The position numbers were made by a program, and so were the translations under genes. Below are positions 1-6,361 of a stretch of 8,025 nt of DNA, piece after piece. Where the stretch lies: contig JADDQX010000100.1 of the NCBI GenBank assembly GCA_016781115.1, positions 1 to 8,025 of the forward strand, in the 5' to 3' direction. The first letter of the stretch is position 1. The number at the start of each line of letters is the position of its first letter. Source of the stretch: Actinomycetota bacterium (GTDB lineage Bacteria > Actinomycetota > CADDZG01 > WHSQ01). The notes under the pieces were generated by a model. It had not been told where the DNA came from. It worked only from the letters and a program-made list of their open reading frames with translations, and made no database searches.

Positions 1-113
1 GCAACGAGGGGGCCCGCCAGCGCCCCGCGGCCGACCTCATCGCATCCGGCCACTCGCTCGAAGCCCGCTGCGTTCAGCCGGGCCTCCATGAGCCCCGAAG
101 CATCCGTCGCCAT
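1..113 (-). CDS. rnhB: Ribonuclease HII, N-terminal part (cut by window edge)
   Basis: This is the first 37 codons of ribonuclease HII, the cytoplasmic enzyme that cuts the RNA strand of RNA-DNA hybrids and removes misincorporated ribonucleotides. The frame reads VAGCDEVGRGALAGPLV at residues 21-37. That is the family's N-terminal metal-binding motif, with the first catalytic acidic pair at D25-E26. The rest of the gene lies beyond base 1. I chose the ATG at 113-111. An in-frame GTG at 137-135 and ATG at 89-87 are possible alternatives, and none has a strong Shine-Dalgarno sequence. The frame is open back to the lepB stop at 192-194. It follows the second lepB by about 80 bases on the same strand, in the rplS-lepB-rnhB order common in Actinobacteria, so it is probably the distal gene of that operon. 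Identity is firm from the motif; the exact start is uncertain. Confidence 0.88.
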   Translation of the reverse strand, partial: MATDASGLMEARLNAAGFERVAGCDEVGRGALAGPLV

Positions 114-191
114 CGCCGAGGACTCTACCGACAGCACCGGCCGCCTGGCACGCCGTCCGGCGAGGCGGGGCCGGGGCTGCGACCGAACCCG

Positions 192-953
192 CTACAGGAG
201 CCGGAGGTCCTCGGTCGGCCAGATGATCACGAAAGCCCGTCCGATCACCTTGTCCTCGTCGATCGGACCGAGGATCCGGGAATCCTCCGAGTTCGCCCGG
301 TTGTCACCCATCACGAAGATGCGTCCGGCCGGGACCCGGCAGGCGTCGCCCGCGGCCTCCATCTCCAACCTCTTGCAATCCGAGCGGGTGATGGTCGAGC
401 TGATCTTGTCGTTGCCGCCCTTCACGAACGGTTGCTCGACCTCCTCGCCGTTGATCACCAGGCGCCGCGGTGAGCCGCTGTAGCGGATCGTGTCGCCCGC
501 GGTTGCAACGACCCTCTTGATGTAGTCCTCCTCGCCTCCCGTAGGGAGCCCCAGGAGCTCGCGGAGGAAGTTCCGCGCGTCCTGGTGCCACGGCGCATCG
601 GGCGCCCGGCCGAAGACGGACTTCTCGAAGACGACGACGTCCCCGCGTCTCGGGTCGTGGAGCGTGTAGCTGATCTTCTCGACCAGAACGCGATCACCCT
701 CGACGAGCGTGGGCTTCATGGATGCCGACGGGATGAAGAAAGCCTGTACCAGGAAGGTCTTGATGACGATCGCGATGCCGAACGCGATGAGAACGAGCAT
801 CGGGAGCTCGGTGAGGTGCTTGCCGAAGCTCCGCCAGCGGCTCCGGCGCTTCAGGGGAACCGGAGTGCGGAACGGCGCCTGCACCTCCTCGCCTGCCACT
901 CCCTTTCCTTCGGTGACCGTGGACGAAGTGTTCTCGTCCTCAGCGGCAGACAT
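192..953 (-). CDS. lepB: Type I signal peptidase, second tandem copy
   Basis: This is a membrane-bound serine protease that removes signal peptides from Sec/Tat-exported preproteins on the outer face of the membrane. The 253 residues comprise a cytoplasmic tail (1-48), one transmembrane segment (about 50-70), and then the catalytic fold. Box B is IPSASMKPT, with nucleophile Ser78. Box D is YIKRVVATAGD, with general base Lys146. Box E is GDNRANSEDSR at 216-226. The active site therefore looks intact. An insertion just before box E carries Cys193 and Cys205, a possible extracytoplasmic disulfide absent from the neighbouring copy. It starts with ATG 10 bases after the stop of the other lepB and has no clear Shine-Dalgarno sequence, which suggests translational coupling. 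The two copies are clearly divergent in sequence, so this is not a recent duplication. Family assignment is certain; its specific substrates are unknown. Confidence 0.95.
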   Translation of the reverse strand: MSAAEDENTSSTVTEGKGVAGEEVQAPFRTPVPLKRRSRWRSFGKHLTELPMLVLIAFGIAIVIKTFLVQAFFIPSASMKPTLVEGDRVLVEKISYTLHDPRRGDVVVFEKSVFGRAPDAPWHQDARNFLRELLGLPTGGEEDYIKRVVATAGDTIRYSGSPRRLVINGEEVEQPFVKGGNDKISSTITRSDCKRLEMEAAGDACRVPAGRIFVMGDNRANSEDSRILGPIDEDKVIGRAFVIIWPTEDLRLL

Positions 954-963
954 AGAGAACAGG

Positions 964-1695
964 TTAGAGCGTTCCGAAGTCTTCAGGCGGCCAGATCAAC
1001 AGGAAGGCGTGGCCCACGACCTTGGCGGCGTCGATGGGGCCGAAGTTACGGGAGTCGTCCGAGTTGTTGCGGTTGTCACCCATCACGAAGATCTTGCCTG
1101 CCGGCACCTCGGTCGGACCGAACGCGGAGGTCTGCTGGTCCTCGGTCAGATAGGGCTCCTCGACCACCTGGTCGTTGACGAACACGCGGCCGTCTCGGCC
1201 CTCGATCGTGTCGCCGCCTACAGCCATCACGCGTTTGATGAAGTCCTGCTCGGTTCCGGTGGGAAAGCCGAAAAGGCCCCTGATCGATTCCGAGATGCCG
1301 TCCCAGATCGAGTCGTCCTCCGGAGCCGTAGCCGGCATGACAAGGTTCTTCTCGAACACCACCACGTCCCCGCGACCGGGAGCGCCGACGCGGTAGCTGA
1401 GCTTCTCTACCAGCACGCGATCGCCTTCGACCAACGTCGGCTCCATAGAAGCGGACGGGATGTAGAACGCCTGCAGCAGGAAACTCTTGATCAGAAGCGC
1501 CACGACGAAAGCCACGACCACCAGCACCGGAAGCTCGCGGAGGAACGAGTGCCGCTTGTGTGGTGACCCCGGTGCGGCCTCAGGAAGGCCCGGGTCCGCC
1601 GGACGCGGGCGTGCCGGGGTGTCGAGACGTTCCGTGGGGGGCGAAGGCGGCGCCGGTGCGGGGCGGTGCGCGTCGTATCCGGGTTGTTCGGACAC
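964..1695 (-). CDS. lepB: Type I signal peptidase, first tandem copy
   Basis: This is the second type I signal peptidase of the window and the first in transcription order. The 243 residues begin with a Pro-rich, low-complexity cytoplasmic tail (about 10-45). One transmembrane helix follows (about 55-74), then the catalytic domain. Box B is IPSASMEPT, with nucleophile Ser83. The FIKRVMAVGGD motif has general base Lys154, and box E is GDNRNNSDDSR at 206-216. The start is a GTG only 2 bases after the rplS stop (TAA GG GTG). No separate Shine-Dalgarno sequence at normal spacing is visible, so translation is probably coupled to rplS. It lacks the Cys pair of the downstream copy and has a longer acidic loop (about 120-140) between the transmembrane-proximal domain and the Lys motif. 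Both copies look catalytically competent. Division of substrates between them is possible but cannot be read from the sequence. Confidence 0.95.
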   Translation of the reverse strand: MSEQPGYDAHRPAPAPPSPPTERLDTPARPRPADPGLPEAAPGSPHKRHSFLRELPVLVVVAFVVALLIKSFLLQAFYIPSASMEPTLVEGDRVLVEKLSYRVGAPGRGDVVVFEKNLVMPATAPEDDSIWDGISESIRGLFGFPTGTEQDFIKRVMAVGGDTIEGRDGRVFVNDQVVEEPYLTEDQQTSAFGPTEVPAGKIFVMGDNRNNSDDSRNFGPIDAAKVVGHAFLLIWPPEDFGTL

Positions 1696-1697
1696 CC

Positions 1698-2045
1698 TTA
1701 CGTGTCGCGGCGTTCTTTGACCTTGGCCTTCTTACCCACCCGCGACCGTAGGTAGTAGAGCTTGGCGCGGCGGACGTCGCCCCGGGTCGCGACATCGATC
1801 TTGGCGATCATCGGCGAGTGGATCGGGAACGTCCTCTCCACGCCGACCCCGAAGGAGATCTTGCGAACCGTGAAGGTCTCCGAAAGCTGACTGCCGCGGC
1901 GGCGGATCACGATGCCCTCGAAGATCTGGACCCGCTCCCGCTCGCCTTCCACCACGCGCACGTGAACCCTCACCGTGTCTCCCGCACGGAAGTCGGGAAG
2001 GTCGTCGCGTAGATACGGCCTCTCGACCAGATCCGTCGGGTTCAT
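1698..2045 (-). CDS. rplS: 50S ribosomal protein L19
   Basis: Ribosomal protein L19 is a component of the large subunit located near the 30S-50S interface. The 115 residues match the usual family length of roughly 113-117. They show the family hallmarks: LPDFRAGDTVRVHVRV near the N-terminus, ERVQIFEGIVIRRRG in the middle, TFTVRKISFGVGVERTFP, and a basic C-terminal RGDVRRAKLYYLR segment. It starts at ATG 2045-2043, with a good Shine-Dalgarno AGGAG at 2057-2053 and a 7-base spacer. In most bacteria rplS follows trmD in the rpsP-rimM-trmD cluster. Here the upstream neighbour is a tRNA-Glu gene, 53 bases away. The downstream gene, lepB, begins 2 bases after the stop, so rplS leads a tight rplS-lepB-lepB-rnhB unit. 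Confidence 0.97.
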   Translation of the reverse strand: MNPTDLVERPYLRDDLPDFRAGDTVRVHVRVVEGERERVQIFEGIVIRRRGSQLSETFTVRKISFGVGVERTFPIHSPMIAKIDVATRGDVRRAKLYYLRSRVGKKAKVKERRDT

Positions 2046-2098
2046 CTCGGCTCTCCTGTCCTCAATCTCTTCATGGCGCGCGCGGCGCGCTCGTGGCG

Positions 2099-2173
2099 TA
2101 GCCCGGACGGGATTCGAACCCGTGATCTCCGCCTTGAGAGGGCGGCGTCCTTGGCCAACTAGACTACCGGGCC
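2099..2173 (-). tRNA. tRNA-Glu (anticodon CTC)
   Basis: The minus strand folds into a full cloverleaf. The acceptor stem is GGCCCGG with CCGGGCT, whose first pair is G-U, as is typical of actinobacterial tRNA-Glu. The anticodon stem CCGCC/GGCGG closes the loop CTCTCAA, giving anticodon CTC for GAG codons. The T arm is ACGGG-TTCGAAT-CCCGT, and the discriminator base is A. The 3' CCA is not encoded and must be added after transcription. It lies 15 bases after tRNA-Gln and 53 bases before rplS, and the gltX synthetase that charges it is just upstream. Confidence 0.96.
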
Positions 2174-2188
2174 TTAGCTTTGCTGCAG

Positions 2189-2261
2189 CTGGGGCGCCTG
2201 GATTCGAACCAGGACTAGCGGAACCAGAATCCGCCGGGCTGCCAGGTTACCCCACGCCCCA
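2189..2261 (-). tRNA. tRNA-Gln (anticodon CTG)
   Basis: The minus strand forms a complete cloverleaf. The acceptor stem TGGGGCG/CGCCCCA has seven Watson-Crick pairs starting with U1-A72, the usual Gln form. The anticodon stem GCGGA/TCCGC closes the loop TTCTGGT, giving anticodon CTG for CAG codons. The T arm is CCTGG-TTCGAAT-CCAGG and the discriminator is G. CCA is not encoded. It begins 25 bases after the gltX stop and is followed 15 bases later by tRNA-Glu, so all three may share a transcript. If this organism lacks GlnRS, this tRNA would be charged first with Glu by GltX and then amidated by GatCAB. That is known biology of the lineage but is not shown in this window. Confidence 0.96.
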
Positions 2262-2286
2262 AGGGCAGCGGAGAGGATACCAGCGG

Positions 2287-3732
2287 CTATTTTGCCGCCG
2301 CCCGGCGCAATCTGACTAAGGTCTCGTCGCGACCGAGGATCTCCAGCGACTCGAACAGCGGAGGCGAGACGAGCGTGCCGGTGACGGCTGCTCGCACCGG
2401 TTGGAACGCCTTCTTGGGCTTGAGCTCGCGCTCCTCGGCCAGCGCACGCATCGCCTCTTCGATCGACGTCGTGGTCCATTCATCCAGCGAGGCCAGCCTG
2501 TCGGAGAGCTCGCGGAGGTAGTCGTCTTGGCCGTCTAGGGCCTTCGCCGCCTTGTCGTCCGGCTCGACCCCTCCGAACAGGAACGCGATCATCGGCGGAG
2601 CCTCGGTCAACCTCTTCATCCGCTCGGTCAACAGGGGCGTCACGCGGCGCAGGATCGACACTCCCTCTTCCGTGTCGGCGGGAAGGCCGGCCCGGACACA
2701 GAAAGAGACGAGCGCGTCCGCGATCGCGTCGGGATGGGAGCCGCGGATGTAGTGCCCGTTCAACCACTCGAGCTTCGAGATGTCGAACGCCGCAGGGTTC
2801 TTCCCGACACGCTCGAGCGAGAACTTCTCGATCAGCTCCTCCGTCGAGAAGATGTTGGTCCTGTCGTCGAAGCTCCAGCCCAGAAGGGCGAGGTAGTTGA
2901 CCATCGCCTCAGGCATGAACCCCTGGTCGCGGTATGCCCGCACCGCGACATCCCCCCACCGCTTGGAAAGCGGCCTCCCTTTGTCGTCCACCAGCAGAGG
3001 GAGATGCGCGAACACCGGCAGCCCGTCCGCTCCCAGAGCCTCACGAACGAGGATCTGGCGCGCCGTCGATGCGACCAGGTCGTTGCCGCGGATGATGTGC
3101 GTGATGTTCATCGCGAGGTCGTCCACCGTCACCGCCAGCATGTAGGTAGGTGAGCCGTCGGACCTCTGGATCACGAAGTCCGGCGTAAGCCCGAGTTCGG
3201 TCGACATCTCCCCCAGCACCTCGTCGTGAAAGGTGATCGTGCGGCCCTCCGGCACCTGGAACCGGACCGAGGAAGCTCGACCCTCTGCCTCGAACGTCTC
3301 GATGTCGCTGGGCGTGAGATGGCGGCAACGGCCGCTGTAGCCCGGAGCGCGCTTCTCGCTTTGCGCTCTCGCGCGCTCGGCCTCCAGCTCCTCCGGGGTG
3401 CAGTAGCAGCGGTAGGCGGCGCCCGACGCCAGCAGCTTCTGTGCCGCTTCGTCGTAGAGGCCGAATCTCTCGCTCTGACGGTAGGGCCCGCTCGGCCCCC
3501 CTACCTCCGGACCCTCGTCCCACTCGAGGCCGAGCCACCGCATGTCCTCCAGAACCGCCTGGTAGTTCTCCTCCGTGGCGCGCTTCGCGTCCGTGTCCGC
3601 GACCCGCAGCACGAACGAACCACCGTGGTGCCGCGCGAACAGCCAGTTGAAGAGGGCAGTGCGGGCGTTGCCGACGTGGATCGAACCGCTGGGAGCCGGC
3701 TCGATGCGCGTGCGCACGATGTCGTGGTTCAT
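2287..3732 (-). CDS. gltX: Glutamyl-tRNA synthetase
   Basis: This class I aminoacyl-tRNA synthetase attaches glutamate to tRNA-Glu in the cytoplasm. In organisms without GlnRS it also attaches glutamate to tRNA-Gln. The 481 residues are the normal length for a bacterial GluRS. The N-terminal ATP-binding motif is APSGSIHVGNART (residues 13-25), with the HIGH signature as HVGN at 19-22. The KMSKS loop is the variant PLSKR at 254-258. A probable zinc site is formed by Cys109, Cys111, Cys136 and His138. The segment FVLRVADTDAKRA (40-52) corresponds to the usual ILRIEDTD block. The C-terminal third is the helical anticodon-binding domain. The ATG at 3732-3730 is preceded by an AGGG that is only a modest ribosome site. 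Directly downstream are tRNA-Gln and tRNA-Glu, both potential substrates. It diverges from the VOC gene across an 80-base gap. Confidence 0.97.
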   Translation of the reverse strand: MNHDIVRTRIEPAPSGSIHVGNARTALFNWLFARHHGGSFVLRVADTDAKRATEENYQAVLEDMRWLGLEWDEGPEVGGPSGPYRQSERFGLYDEAAQKLLASGAAYRCYCTPEELEAERARAQSEKRAPGYSGRCRHLTPSDIETFEAEGRASSVRFQVPEGRTITFHDEVLGEMSTELGLTPDFVIQRSDGSPTYMLAVTVDDLAMNITHIIRGNDLVASTARQILVREALGADGLPVFAHLPLLVDDKGRPLSKRWGDVAVRAYRDQGFMPEAMVNYLALLGWSFDDRTNIFSTEELIEKFSLERVGKNPAAFDISKLEWLNGHYIRGSHPDAIADALVSFCVRAGLPADTEEGVSILRRVTPLLTERMKRLTEAPPMIAFLFGGVEPDDKAAKALDGQDDYLRELSDRLASLDEWTTTSIEEAMRALAEERELKPKKAFQPVRAAVTGTLVSPPLFESLEILGRDETLVRLRRAAAK

Positions 3733-3740
3733 CGCGTGAC

Positions 3741-3769
3741 CCTATAAGCGGGGAATAACACTGCCGGAA
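3741..3769 (-). promoter_or_regulatory. Candidate gltX promoter
   Basis: In the 80-base divergent region, the minus strand carries TATAGG (3746-3741) as a possible -10. A weak TTCCGG (3769-3764) could be the -35, with 17-base spacing. The -10 ends only 8 bases before the gltX ATG, so transcription from it would give a nearly leaderless mRNA, a form common in Actinobacteria. Matches to consensus are partial, so this is tentative. Confidence 0.28.
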
Positions 3770-3812
3770 CGAGAGTTGCCGCGAGCAGGACACCCGCGAA
3801 AGGGACAGTGAC

Positions 3813-4307
3813 ATGGATCCTGCCATCGATCCCAGAGCCGTCATCGGACACGTACATCTGAAGGTCTCCGATCTCGCTCGCGCGGAAGACTTCTACACGC
3901 GCGTGCTCGGCTTCGAAGTCACGAACAGGTACGGCGACAGCGCGGTCTTCCTCTCGGCCGGCGGATATCACCATCACCTCGGCCTCAACACCTGGCACAG
4001 CAAGGGATCGGCCCCCGGAGACCCTCGACGGCCGGGCCTGTTCCACTTCGCGATCCTGTACCCCGACCGGGCCTCGCTGGGGAAGGCGGTCAGCCGTGTG
4101 CTGGAACAGGGGTGGCAGATCGACGGTGCGGCCGACCACGCTGTCAGCGAGGCCGTGTACCTCCACGACCCCGACCACAACGGGATCGAGCTCTACCGGG
4201 ACCGACCGCGTGAGGAATGGAAGCTCGAGCCGGACGGCAGCATCCACATCGTCACCGAGCCGCTCGACGTCCGAGCTCTGCTCGCGGAAGCCGCAGCTCT
4301 CTCCTAA
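3813..4307 (+). CDS. VOC-family protein (glyoxalase / extradiol dioxygenase-like, single module)
   Basis: This is a 164-residue member of the vicinal oxygen chelate superfamily, metal-dependent enzymes that include glyoxalase I and extradiol catechol dioxygenases. The N-terminus reads IGHVHLKVSDLARAEDFYTRVLGF (11-34, a standard first beta-alpha unit). Then come GGYHHHLGLNTW (50-61), LFHFAILYPD (76-85), and DHAVSEAVYLHDPDHNGIELYRD (108-130). Likely metal ligands are His15, His109 (or one of His53-55) and Glu126. The wording most resembles the CatE/YfiE-type dioxygenase group, but those proteins carry two such modules and this has one. It must therefore dimerise to complete the site, or act on a different substrate. 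The ATG is preceded by AAGGG (3800-3804) at an 8-base spacing. It has no signal peptide, so it is cytoplasmic. The substrate cannot be assigned from sequence, and the neighbours give no pathway clue. Confidence 0.88.
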   Translation: MDPAIDPRAVIGHVHLKVSDLARAEDFYTRVLGFEVTNRYGDSAVFLSAGGYHHHLGLNTWHSKGSAPGDPRRPGLFHFAILYPDRASLGKAVSRVLEQGWQIDGAADHAVSEAVYLHDPDHNGIELYRDRPREEWKLEPDGSIHIVTEPLDVRALLAEAAALS

Positions 4308-4322
4308 AACGGCGCACCGTTT
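4307..4322 (+). terminator. Small hairpin at the VOC gene stop codon
   Basis: A perfect 6-bp inverted repeat, AAACGG and CCGTTT, flanks the 4-base loop CGCA. It begins at the last base of the TAA stop. It may act as a weak terminator or mRNA 3' end stabiliser. There is no T-rich tract after it, and the stem is short, so confidence is low. Confidence 0.3.
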
Positions 4323-4467
4323 CGCTCCCCACCCAGCCGCTGCAGGTCCAGCCCGTGTGGTCTCAAGCGAAAGCGCGAAGAGGATGTTTCGCCTCTCGAG
4401 CCCTGGGTAGATGAGGCTCCAGATCAGAACAAGCAGGGCCGCAGTGCGGAGACGGTCGGCCAGAGCG

Positions 4468-4472
4468 GGAGG
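4468..4472 (+). promoter_or_regulatory. Shine-Dalgarno site fixing the GTG start of the S8 protease
   Basis: GGAGG sits 6 bases before the GTG at 4479. This decides the start: the open frame begins with GTG, and the first internal ATG, well inside the signal peptide, has no comparable site. Confidence 0.75.
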
Positions 4473-4478
4473 CGGATC

Positions 4479-6347
4479 GTGGGTGGACATTCCGTACTGA
4501 CGCGCGTCGCGCGGTGGAGCAGGAACCGCACGGCCGACCTTCTTCGGCCCTTCAGCATCATCACGATCGTGGGAGTTCTCATGAGCCTCGCGGTTCCGGC
4601 CATGGGCGGGCCCTCCGGCGGAAGCTCAGATGAGGCAGCGCGGGGGCGCTATCTGGTCGTCCTGAAAGACTCAGCCCCCTCTGCACGAGATGTCGCGGCC
4701 GAGCACGGCCGGCGTCACGGCGCCGCGGTGGACCTCGTCTATCAGCACGCGCTAAAGGGTTACGCAGCCGAGCTTCCGGAACAAGCTCTAGAAGGCGTAA
4801 GGCGAGACCCGCGCGTCGCCTTCATCGAGCCGGACCAGGTCGTGCAAACGACCTCGCAGGTTGTCCCGACCGGCGTCGGGCGCATCTTCGCCCCGACCAA
4901 TCCGACCCTCGACATCGACGCCACGGACGACGTCCGGGTCGACGTGGATGTGGCGATCCTCGACACGGGCATCGACCCCGGGCATCCCGACCTCAACGTT
5001 GTGTCTCTCTCCGATTGCACCGCGTCCAGCTCGCTGGGCTTCTGCGTAGATGACGCCGGGCGCGATGACCATGGACACGGGACCCACGTCGCTGGCACTG
5101 CGGCCGCCCTCGACAATGGCCTGGGCGTGGTGGGGGTGGCTCCCGGCGCGCGGCTGCACGGCGTAAAGGTGCTGTCTGCGACCGGATCCGGGCTTCTTTC
5201 GTGGGCCGTAGGCGGCATTGACTGGGTCACGCAGAGGTCCGACTCCATCGAGGTCGTCAACATGAGCCTGGGGTGTGAGTGCACCAGCGTCGCCCTAGAT
5301 CAGGCGCTGGCGAGGTCGGTGGACCGCGGCGTCGTGTACGCCGTGGCCGCCGGTAACAGCGACGCGGATGCGAGCGCTTTCTCCCCGGCCGGGCATCCAG
5401 ATGTGATCACCGTGTCCGCCCTCGCCGATTTCGACGGGGCGCCCGGCGGCATGGGGGCCGCCTCGTGCAGAGTGGACACGGACGACACCTTGGGCGAGTT
5501 CAGCAACTGGGGGTCCGAGGTGGAGGTCGCCGCGCCCGGCGTATGCGTGTACTCCACCTCGCTCAATGGCGGGTACCGAACCATGAGCGGGACCTCTATG
5601 GCCTCCCCGCACGTCGCCGGGGCGGCCGCGATCGTGGCCAGCGGCGCGAACGACCTCAAGGATCGGAACGATGTTGCTGCGGTGCGGGACCGGATCATCG
5701 GCTCTGGCAACTTCGACTGGCTCGACGACTCAGGGGACGGCGCACACGAGCCCCTCTTGGATGTGGCAGACCCCACGATCTTCTCGGCCAACAGCCCCGA
5801 CCGCACGATCGGGGGCGCCGCTCCCCCCTCGTCTCCGCAGAATGAGGCACCAGTCGCGTCGTTCACCTATTCATGCTCGAGCCTCAGTTGCAGCTTCGAC
5901 GCGGGCGACTCCTCCGACGCCGATGGAACCATCTCCAGTTACCAGTGGGACTACGGGGACGGCACGACCGCGACCGGGATCGCGGTGGAGAAGAGCTATG
6001 AGTCCTCGGGTACCTACACGGTTCGGCTCACCGTCGTCGACGACGACGGCGCGGCTTCGACGGCCGGGCGGGAGATCCAGGTAAGCGAAGAAGCAGCGTC
6101 TGACGGCAACCCGATCGTCTTGAACGCCTCCGGATCCAAGGCCGGAGGAAAAACCAGCGTCACCTTGCAATGGGCCGGAACCGACGCGGCCGGGATGGTT
6201 GTCGTCTATCGCAACGGCGAGGTGCTGACCACGACCGCAGACGACACGATCCATACCGACGTCATCGAAGGGTCTGCCAAATCCCTCACCTACAGGATCT
6301 GCGAGGAAGGAACCACCAGGTGCTCGAACGAGGCGAAGCTGTTCTGA
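4479..6347 (+). CDS. Secreted subtilisin-like (S8) serine protease with I9 propeptide, PKD and FN3-like domains
   Basis: This is an exported, self-maturing endopeptidase of 622 residues. A basic N-terminus and hydrophobic core (about 25-43) form a long signal peptide. An I9-type propeptide follows (about 56-122, RYLVVLKDSAPS to VAFIEPDQVV). The S8 catalytic domain (about 150-432) has the complete triad: Asp162 in ILDTGIDPGHPDL, His200 in GHGTHVAGT and Ser373 in GTSMASPHVAGAAA. The oxyanion Asn293 is in AVAAGNS. A PKD domain spans about 456-536 (YQWDYGDG, GTYTVRLTVVDDDG). A C-terminal FN3-like module (545-622) ends in YRICEEGTTRCSNE, a module known at the C-terminus of other PKD-containing S8 proteases. 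Ten cysteines fall in near-neighbour pairs, for example 180/189, 330/356, 466/471 and 608/615, suggesting disulfides outside the cell. There is no sorting motif, so it is probably released. It starts at GTG with a strong ribosome site and converges with the next gene across 14 bases. Confidence 0.95.
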   Translation: MGGHSVLTRVARWSRNRTADLLRPFSIITIVGVLMSLAVPAMGGPSGGSSDEAARGRYLVVLKDSAPSARDVAAEHGRRHGAAVDLVYQHALKGYAAELPEQALEGVRRDPRVAFIEPDQVVQTTSQVVPTGVGRIFAPTNPTLDIDATDDVRVDVDVAILDTGIDPGHPDLNVVSLSDCTASSSLGFCVDDAGRDDHGHGTHVAGTAAALDNGLGVVGVAPGARLHGVKVLSATGSGLLSWAVGGIDWVTQRSDSIEVVNMSLGCECTSVALDQALARSVDRGVVYAVAAGNSDADASAFSPAGHPDVITVSALADFDGAPGGMGAASCRVDTDDTLGEFSNWGSEVEVAAPGVCVYSTSLNGGYRTMSGTSMASPHVAGAAAIVASGANDLKDRNDVAAVRDRIIGSGNFDWLDDSGDGAHEPLLDVADPTIFSANSPDRTIGGAAPPSSPQNEAPVASFTYSCSSLSCSFDAGDSSDADGTISSYQWDYGDGTTATGIAVEKSYESSGTYTVRLTVVDDDGAASTAGREIQVSEEAASDGNPIVLNASGSKAGGKTSVTLQWAGTDAAGMVVVYRNGEVLTTTADDTIHTDVIEGSAKSLTYRICEEGTTRCSNEAKLF

Positions 6348-6361
6348 GACCTAACGGACGG

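Noticed and set aside
585..1566. Plus-strand open frames of 197 and 285 codons opposite the two signal peptidase genes
   Set aside because: They are antisense to two genes with complete catalytic motifs, and their translations are Arg/His/Asp-rich with no recognisable domain.
2074..2095. GC-only palindromic stretch between tRNA-Glu and rplS as a terminator
   Set aside because: It is simple alternating GC, with several weak alternative pairings, no defined stem and no T tract.
4308..4478. Possible riboswitch or terminator in the gap before the protease, including the inverted repeat GCGAAA (4367-4372) and TTTCGC (4387-4392)
   Set aside because: The stem is only 6 bp with a 14-base loop and no T tract, and I could not match any known riboswitch core.
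3729..4490. Long minus-strand open frame (253 codons) opposite the VOC gene, with a hydrophobic stretch near its N-terminus
   Set aside because: It lies mostly antisense to a clear VOC gene whose codon bias keeps the opposite frame open. It has no family motif, and it overlaps the gltX start and the protease start.
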